Below are positions 32,320 to 36,443 of a stretch of DNA of 36,443 nt, piece by piece. Under the pieces are notes generated by a model. It was not told the DNA's origin. It saw only the letters and a program-made list of their open reading frames with translations, and ran no database searches. Position 1 is the first letter of the stretch. The number at the start of each line of letters is the position of its first letter. Both the position numbers and the translations under genes were made by a program. Origin of the DNA: Streptomyces ossamyceticus (lineage in GTDB: Bacteria; Actinomycetota; Actinomycetes; Streptomycetales; Streptomycetaceae). Location: assembly GCF_001418475.1 (NCBI RefSeq), contig NZ_LIQX01000129.1, forward strand, positions 1 to 36,443, written 5' to 3'.

Positions 32320-33441
32320 ATGTCCGTGAAGAGCCTCCGACAGACGGTCCAGGGGTTCCTGCCGTCCCTCACGCCGGTGCGGTTCGTAGCCGAGGACGGC
32401 ACCCCCGTGGCCAAGCCCCCGGCCGGCTACAGCGAGCCTTCCGAGGAGGCCCTGCGCGAGGCCTACCGGCGCATGGTCCTGGGGCGCCGTTTCGACACCC
32501 AGGCCACCGCGCTCACCAAGCAGGGCCGGCTCGCCGTCTACCCGTCCAGCCGGGGCCAGGAGGCCTGCCAGATCGGCGCCGTGCTCGCCCTGCGCCCGGA
32601 CGACTGGCTGTTCCCGACCTACCGGGACTCCGTCGCCCTGGTCACCCGAGGCATCGACCCGGTCGAGGTGCTCACCCTGCTGCGCGGCGACTGGCACTGC
32701 GGCTACGACCCGGCCGCCACCCGCGTCGCCCCCCAGTGCACCCCGCTGGCCACCCAGGTGCTGCACGCCACCGGCATGGCGGAGGCACAGCGCCGCAAGG
32801 GCGAGGACGGCGTGTCCATGGCCCTGATCGGCGACGGCGCCACCAGCGAGGGCGACTTCCACGAGGCGCTGAACTTCGCGGCCGTCCTCCGCGCGCCGGT
32901 CGTCTTCTTCGTCCAGAACAACAAGTACGCGATCTCCGTCCCGCTGGCCCGGCAGACCGCGGCGCCCGCCCTCGCCTACAAGGGCATCGGCTACGGGGTG
33001 CGCTCCGAGCAGGTCGACGGCAACGACCTCGTCGCCGTGCTCGCGGTGCTCACCGACGCCGTCGCGCACGCCCGCGCCGGGCACGGACCCGTCCTGGTCG
33101 AGGCGCACACCTACCGCATGGACGCGCACACCAACGCCGACGACGCGACCCGCTACCGCGACGCCGAGGAGGTCGAGCGCTGGGGCGCCGCGGACCCCCT
33201 CAGCCGGCTGGAGACACACCTGCGGGCCCGCGGCGCGCTCACCGAAGCGGACACGGCGGCGGCACGGGAGGAGGCGGAAGCCCTGGCCGCGGACCTGCGC
33301 ACCCGCATGAACGCCGACACCACCGCCGACCCGATGGAACTCTTCGACCACGTCTACGCCGACCCCACCCCGCAACTGCTGGAGCAACGCGCCCAGCTGG
33401 CGGCCGAGCTCGCCGAGACCACCCTGACCCAGGAGGACTGA
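32320..33441 (+). CDS. bkdA: Branched-chain 2-oxoacid dehydrogenase E1 alpha subunit
   Basis: The 373-residue protein carries the thiamine diphosphate motif GDGATSEGDFHEALNFAAVL ending at VQNN (the GDG...NN pattern), SSRGQEACQIGAVLALRPDD at the N-terminal binding face, and TYRMDAHTNADDATRYRD as the phosphorylation-loop equivalent. With E1 beta it decarboxylates branched-chain or aryl 2-oxoacids. The gene is first of three, followed by bkdB after 3 bases. A pyruvate dehydrogenase E1 alpha is the alternative, but the Lrp neighbour and the family features favour BKD. Confidence 0.95.
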   Translation: MSVKSLRQTVQGFLPSLTPVRFVAEDGTPVAKPPAGYSEPSEEALREAYRRMVLGRRFDTQATALTKQGRLAVYPSSRGQEACQIGAVLALRPDDWLFPTYRDSVALVTRGIDPVEVLTLLRGDWHCGYDPAATRVAPQCTPLATQVLHATGMAEAQRRKGEDGVSMALIGDGATSEGDFHEALNFAAVLRAPVVFFVQNNKYAISVPLARQTAAPALAYKGIGYGVRSEQVDGNDLVAVLAVLTDAVAHARAGHGPVLVEAHTYRMDAHTNADDATRYRDAEEVERWGAADPLSRLETHLRARGALTEADTAAAREEAEALAADLRTRMNADTTADPMELFDHVYADPTPQLLEQRAQLAAELAETTLTQED

Positions 33442-33444
33442 CCC

Positions 33445-34473
33445 ATGGCCGAGACCACCAAGGTCACCATGGCGCAGGCGCTCAACACCGCGCTGCGCGA
33501 CGCCCTGCGCGAGGACGACCGCGTGCTCGTCTTCGGCGAGGACGTCGGCCCGCTCGGCGGCGTCTTCCGCATCACCGACGGACTGACCCGCGACTTCGGC
33601 GAGGAGAGGTGCTTCGACACCCCGCTCGCCGAGGCCGGCATCGTCGGGCTCGCTGTCGGCATGGCCATGGGCGGCTTCCGGCCCGTGGTGGAGATGCAGT
33701 TCGACGCCTTCGCCTACCCGGCGTTCGAGCAGATCGCCTCCCACGTCGCCAAGCTGCGCAACCGGACCCGGGGACGGCTCACCCTGCCCATGGTGATCCG
33801 TGTCCCCTACGCGGGCGGCATTGGCGGGGTCGAGCACCACTGCGACTCCAGCGAGGCCTACTACGCGCACACGCCCGGCCTGAAGGTCGTCACCCCGGCG
33901 ACGGCCGAGGACGCGTACTGGCTGCTGAGGGACTCCATCGCCGACCCGGACCCGGTGGTCTTCCTGGAGCCGAAGAAGCTGTACTGGTCGCGCGAGGACA
34001 CCGACCTGGAGCGCAGGGGCGCACTGCCGTTCGGGCGGGCCGCCGTACGGCGGGAAGGCCGTGACGCCACGGTCGTCGCGTACGGGCCGTCGGTACCGGT
34101 GGCCCTGGCCGCGGCCGAGGCAGCGGCGGCCGAGGGCATCGAACTGGAGGTCGTCGACCTGCGCACGATCGTCCCCTTCGACGACGAGACGGTGACGGCT
34201 TCCGTACGGCGGACCGGGCGCTGCCTGGTCGTGCAGGAGGCGCAGGGATTCGCGGGCGTCGGGGCGGAGATCGCCGCACGCGTGCAGGAACGCTGCTTCC
34301 ACTCGCTGGCCGCCCCGGTCCTGCGGGTGGCCGGCTTCGACATCCCCTATCCGCCGCCGAAACTGGAGCACGCGCATCTGCCCGGTGTCGACCGGGTCCT
34401 CGACGCCGTCGACCGCCTCCAGTTCGGTGACGAGCCGGACACCCGGCATCTGCTGAAGGGAGCGGTCGCATGA
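33445..34473 (+). CDS. bkdB: Branched-chain 2-oxoacid dehydrogenase E1 beta subunit
   Basis: This 342-residue protein has MAQALNTALRDALREDDRVL, VFGEDVGPLGGVFRITDGL, DTPLAEAGIVGLAVGMAMGG and PVVEMQFDAFAYPAFEQI, all signature parts of transketolase-type E1 beta subunits, and the C-terminal FDIPYPPPKLEHAHLPGVDR. It pairs with the alpha subunit in an alpha2beta2 E1. It overlaps bkdC by 4 bases (ATGA), which implies coupled translation. Confidence 0.95.
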   Translation: MAETTKVTMAQALNTALRDALREDDRVLVFGEDVGPLGGVFRITDGLTRDFGEERCFDTPLAEAGIVGLAVGMAMGGFRPVVEMQFDAFAYPAFEQIASHVAKLRNRTRGRLTLPMVIRVPYAGGIGGVEHHCDSSEAYYAHTPGLKVVTPATAEDAYWLLRDSIADPDPVVFLEPKKLYWSREDTDLERRGALPFGRAAVRREGRDATVVAYGPSVPVALAAAEAAAAEGIELEVVDLRTIVPFDDETVTASVRRTGRCLVVQEAQGFAGVGAEIAARVQERCFHSLAAPVLRVAGFDIPYPPPKLEHAHLPGVDRVLDAVDRLQFGDEPDTRHLLKGAVA

Positions 34474-36092
34474 CCACGGCAACACGCCTGGAGCAGCTCT
34501 TCCGGCTGCCCGACCTCGGCGAAGGGCTGACCGATGCGGAGATCGTCGAGTGGAAGGTCGCCGTCGGCGACACCGTGACCGTCGACCAGATCGTCGTCGA
34601 GGTCGAGACCGCCAAGGCCGCGGTCGAGGTGCCCGTCCCGTACGCGGGCACGGTGCTCCGGCTGCACGCGGAAGCGGGCACGGCGCTGGCGGTGGGAGAA
34701 CCGCTGATCACCGTGGGGGCGGATGTTCCCGCCGGGGCCGACGGGTTCGCGTCCCGCCCCGAGGACGCGGGTGGCGCACCGGACCCGGCGGTGCCGGCGG
34801 ACGCGGCGGCGGAACGCTACCGGGAGGAGGAACAGGCCGGATCCGGCAACGTACTGATCGGCTACGGCACGGGCCACGGCCCGACGACCTCACGCCGCCG
34901 CCGTCGGCGCGGCGCCGCGGCAGCGGGCCCGTCCGCGCGCCCCGCACCCGCCGGAGCCGCCGGGACTGTCGGTGCCGCGCAGCGAAACGGAGCGGTCGAC
35001 GGTGCCGTAGCGGCGGGCGGCGCCGCATCCGTGTCGCACGCCGCGGCCGACACCTCGCCCGCGACCGCCACCGCGGCCGGCATCTCGCCCGCGACCGGCA
35101 TGGTGTCGCACGCCGCGGCCGCCACCTCGCCCGCGCCCGCCACCGCGGCCGACACCTCGCCCGCCACCGCCACCGTGTCGCACGCCCCCCGGGTGATCTC
35201 CCCCCTCGTGCGGAGGATGGCCCGGGACCACGGTGTCGACCTCACCGGCGTGTCACCGTCCGGCCCGGCAGGAGTCGTCCTCAGAAGGGACGTCGAGCAG
35301 GCCATCGCCCGGTCCGGGCAGACCGCGAGCCCGAGCCCGGGCCACCAGGCCGTGGCCCCCGCCCTCGCCCCCGCACCGCAGGAGCCGGCCACGTCGGCCG
35401 GCCCCGAGCGCATCCCCCTGCGCGGAGTGCGCCGCGCCGTCGCCGACAAGCTCTCCCGCAGCCGGACCGAGATCCCCGACGCCACCACCTGGGTCGACGT
35501 GGACGCCACCGGGCTGCTCGACGCCAAGAAGGCGCTGGAGTCCGCCGGAACCGGCACCCGCATCGGTCTGCTGGCGCTCTTCGCCCGCTTCTGCGTCGCC
35601 GGACTGCGCCGTTTCCCCGAGCTGAACTCCACGGTCGACACCGAACGCCGGGAGATCCTCCGTCACGGCGAGGTGCACCTCGGCTTCGCCGCCCAGACCG
35701 AACGCGGGCTGGTCGTCCCGGTCGTCCGCGACGCCCACCTCATGACGACCGTCCAACTGGCCGCCGAACTCGCCCGGTTGACCGAACTCGCGCGCGGCGG
35801 GAACCTTCCGCCGCACGCGCTCACCGGAGGCACGTTCACCCTGAACAACTATGGGGTGTTCGGCGTCGACGGATCCACACCGATCATCAACCACCCGGAG
35901 GCCGCCCTCCTCGGTGTGGGCCGCCTCGTCGACAAACCCTGGGTCGTCGACGGCCAGTTGACGGTCCGCAAGGTCACCCAGCTCTCCTTCAGCTTCGACC
36001 ACAGGGTCTGCGACGGAGGAGTGGCCGGTGGCTTCCTGCGCTTCGTGGCCGACTGCGTCGAGCGCCCGGCGATCCTGCTCGCCGACATCTGA
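34470..36092 (+). CDS. bkdC: Dihydrolipoyl acyltransferase E2 of the branched-chain 2-oxoacid dehydrogenase
   Basis: The 540-residue protein has an N-terminal lipoyl domain with lipoylation lysine K49 in VEVETAKAAVEV, and a long flexible linker rich in Ala, Pro, Thr and Ser (about residues 85-235). A peripheral E1/E3-binding motif follows, ISPLVRRMARDHGVDLTGVS with GVVLRRDVEQAI, and then a C-terminal acyltransferase domain with the catalytic HRxxDG motif in SFDHRVCDGG near residue 510. The linker contains a 24-residue tandem duplication. E2 transfers the acyl group to CoA. No E3 is in the window, so a shared lipoamide dehydrogenase must be used. Confidence 0.95.
   Translation: MTTATRLEQLFRLPDLGEGLTDAEIVEWKVAVGDTVTVDQIVVEVETAKAAVEVPVPYAGTVLRLHAEAGTALAVGEPLITVGADVPAGADGFASRPEDAGGAPDPAVPADAAAERYREEEQAGSGNVLIGYGTGHGPTTSRRRRRRGAAAAGPSARPAPAGAAGTVGAAQRNGAVDGAVAAGGAASVSHAAADTSPATATAAGISPATGMVSHAAAATSPAPATAADTSPATATVSHAPRVISPLVRRMARDHGVDLTGVSPSGPAGVVLRRDVEQAIARSGQTASPSPGHQAVAPALAPAPQEPATSAGPERIPLRGVRRAVADKLSRSRTEIPDATTWVDVDATGLLDAKKALESAGTGTRIGLLALFARFCVAGLRRFPELNSTVDTERREILRHGEVHLGFAAQTERGLVVPVVRDAHLMTTVQLAAELARLTELARGGNLPPHALTGGTFTLNNYGVFGVDGSTPIINHPEAALLGVGRLVDKPWVVDGQLTVRKVTQLSFSFDHRVCDGGVAGGFLRFVADCVERPAILLADI
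35031..35174 (+). repeat. Two 72-bp tandem repeats in the bkdC linker
   Basis: Units at 35031-35102 and 35103-35174 both begin GTGTCGCACGCCGCGGCC, and a third partial start follows at 35175. Each encodes 24 residues beginning VSHAAA. The repeat preserves the frame and extends the flexible linker. Confidence 0.85.
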
Positions 36093-36219
36093 CCAGCCGA
36101 CTCACCCGTCGGCCCTCGGCTCACCCCGTCGATCCTCAGCCCAGCCGGCCTGTGGTTCGTCAGTGCCCGGCCCCCAGCCATCCGTGCCTCCGCCCCCGGG
36201 CGGACCGCGCCCACCGACC

Positions 36220-36235
36220 GGCCGAATGTTCGGCC
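36220..36235. promoter_or_regulatory. Perfect palindrome immediately before the downstream paaN
   Basis: GGCCGAA-TG-TTCGGCC at 36220-36235 is a perfect 7-bp-arm inverted repeat placed directly before the AGGAG ribosome site. It could be the operator of a TetR/PaaR-type repressor of phenylacetate genes. No such regulator is in the window, so this is inference. Confidence 0.5.
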
Positions 36236-36246
36236 AGGAGATCCCC

Positions 36247-36443
36247 ATGCCCACCGACTTCTACGCCCGCCACGCGGACCTGCTCCAGCAGGCCGTGGAG
36301 CACGCGGCGGACCGCGGCTACTGGACGCCGTACCCGGAGACGCCCAGCACCTCCGCCTACGGAGCCGAGGCGCCCCAGCAGGGCGAGGCCGCCTTCCGCG
36401 CCCTCCTCGGCAACCCCTTCCCCCTCGACGGTCACCCCACCGC
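36247..36443 (+). CDS. paaN: PaaN-type aldehyde dehydrogenase, 5' end only
   Basis: The frame opens at ATG 36247 after AGGAG and continues past the window edge for 65 codons. It reads MPTDFYARHADLLQQAVEHA and GYWTPYPETPSTSAYG. It aligns with the first residues of the PaaN-like protein at 29944 (YxRHxxLLQQAV, then WxP) and with the N-terminal region of PaaN proteins. Its catalytic part lies outside, so it cannot be said whether it keeps the cysteine that the upstream copy has lost. Confidence 0.8.
   Translation, partial: MPTDFYARHADLLQQAVEHAADRGYWTPYPETPSTSAYGAEAPQQGEAAFRALLGNPFPLDGHPT

Noticed and set aside
32290..34485. A 731-codon minus-strand frame opposite bkdA and bkdB
   Set aside because: It is an antisense shadow of two clearly recognised genes.
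1..36443. tRNA, rRNA, integrase and attachment sites
   Set aside because: I saw no tRNA-like or rRNA sequence, no recombinase gene and no convincing duplicated att core in the window.

Overview
This is a very GC-rich window with codon use, AGGAGG-type ribosome sites, overlapping ATGA/GTGA gene junctions and gene families typical of Streptomyces or a close actinomycete. It has three parts: a likely specialised-metabolism operon (1-16.5 kb) with its regulator, a mixed middle with an alpha-galactosidase, decayed genes and a stress cassette (16.5-27.8 kb), and a conserved-looking aromatic/branched-chain catabolic locus (27.9 kb to the end).

Part 1 (1-16.5 kb, all on +). The order is: the end of an aminodeoxychorismate-lyase-like gene, a divergent adenylating (ANL) enzyme, a thioredoxin-fold DsbA-like protein, a NarK-type nitrate/nitrite transporter, a two-gene aryl carboxylate reductase (GriD/GriC- or LuxE/LuxC-like), an FMN azoreductase-like flavoprotein, a class II DAHP synthase, a fused aminodeoxychorismate synthase (PabA-PabB), a molybdopterin nitrate reductase, and two flavoproteins that look like a split NasB electron-transfer subunit. 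DAHP synthase, PabAB and the lyase make an aromatic amine (most simply 4-aminobenzoate). The reductase pair could take an aryl acid to the aldehyde. The transporter and reductase bring in nitrate and make nitrite. No sirohaem nitrite reductase is present. My best reading, as inference, is a pathway that uses nitrate-derived nitrite on an aromatic amine (diazo, azo or another N-N or N-O chemistry), with the ANL enzyme as a candidate nitrite-activating diazotase. The DAHP synthase has a TTA codon at position 2, so bldA control is possible. A MocR-type regulator sits convergent at the 3' end, next to a leftover C-terminus of a GMC oxidoreductase.

Part 2 (18.2-27.8 kb). A secreted GH27 alpha-galactosidase with a C-terminal lectin domain has a recognisable promoter with a palindrome at the predicted transcription start. 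After it comes a decayed stretch with a frameshifted VOC gene, a small Fic/Doc-like toxin-antitoxin pair, two unrelated transposase fragments and a second broken VOC gene. Then comes an intact redox-stress cassette: an HxlR regulator divergent from a FrnE/DsbA protein, an azoreductase and an NmrA-like oxidoreductase. Two overlapping minus-strand genes follow, one of them broken by a stop and a frameshift.

Part 3 (27.9 kb-end). A lipoprotein gene is divergent from a HisC-like aminotransferase, which is followed by a PaaN-like aldehyde dehydrogenase homologue. A divergent Lrp/AsnC regulator then precedes bkdABC (branched-chain 2-oxoacid dehydrogenase E1alpha, E1beta, E2) and the start of a second paaN. 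The aminotransferase and bkd operons share a strikingly similar upstream element. The set could carry an aromatic or branched-chain amino acid through its 2-oxoacid to an acyl-CoA, ending in phenylacetate-type catabolism.
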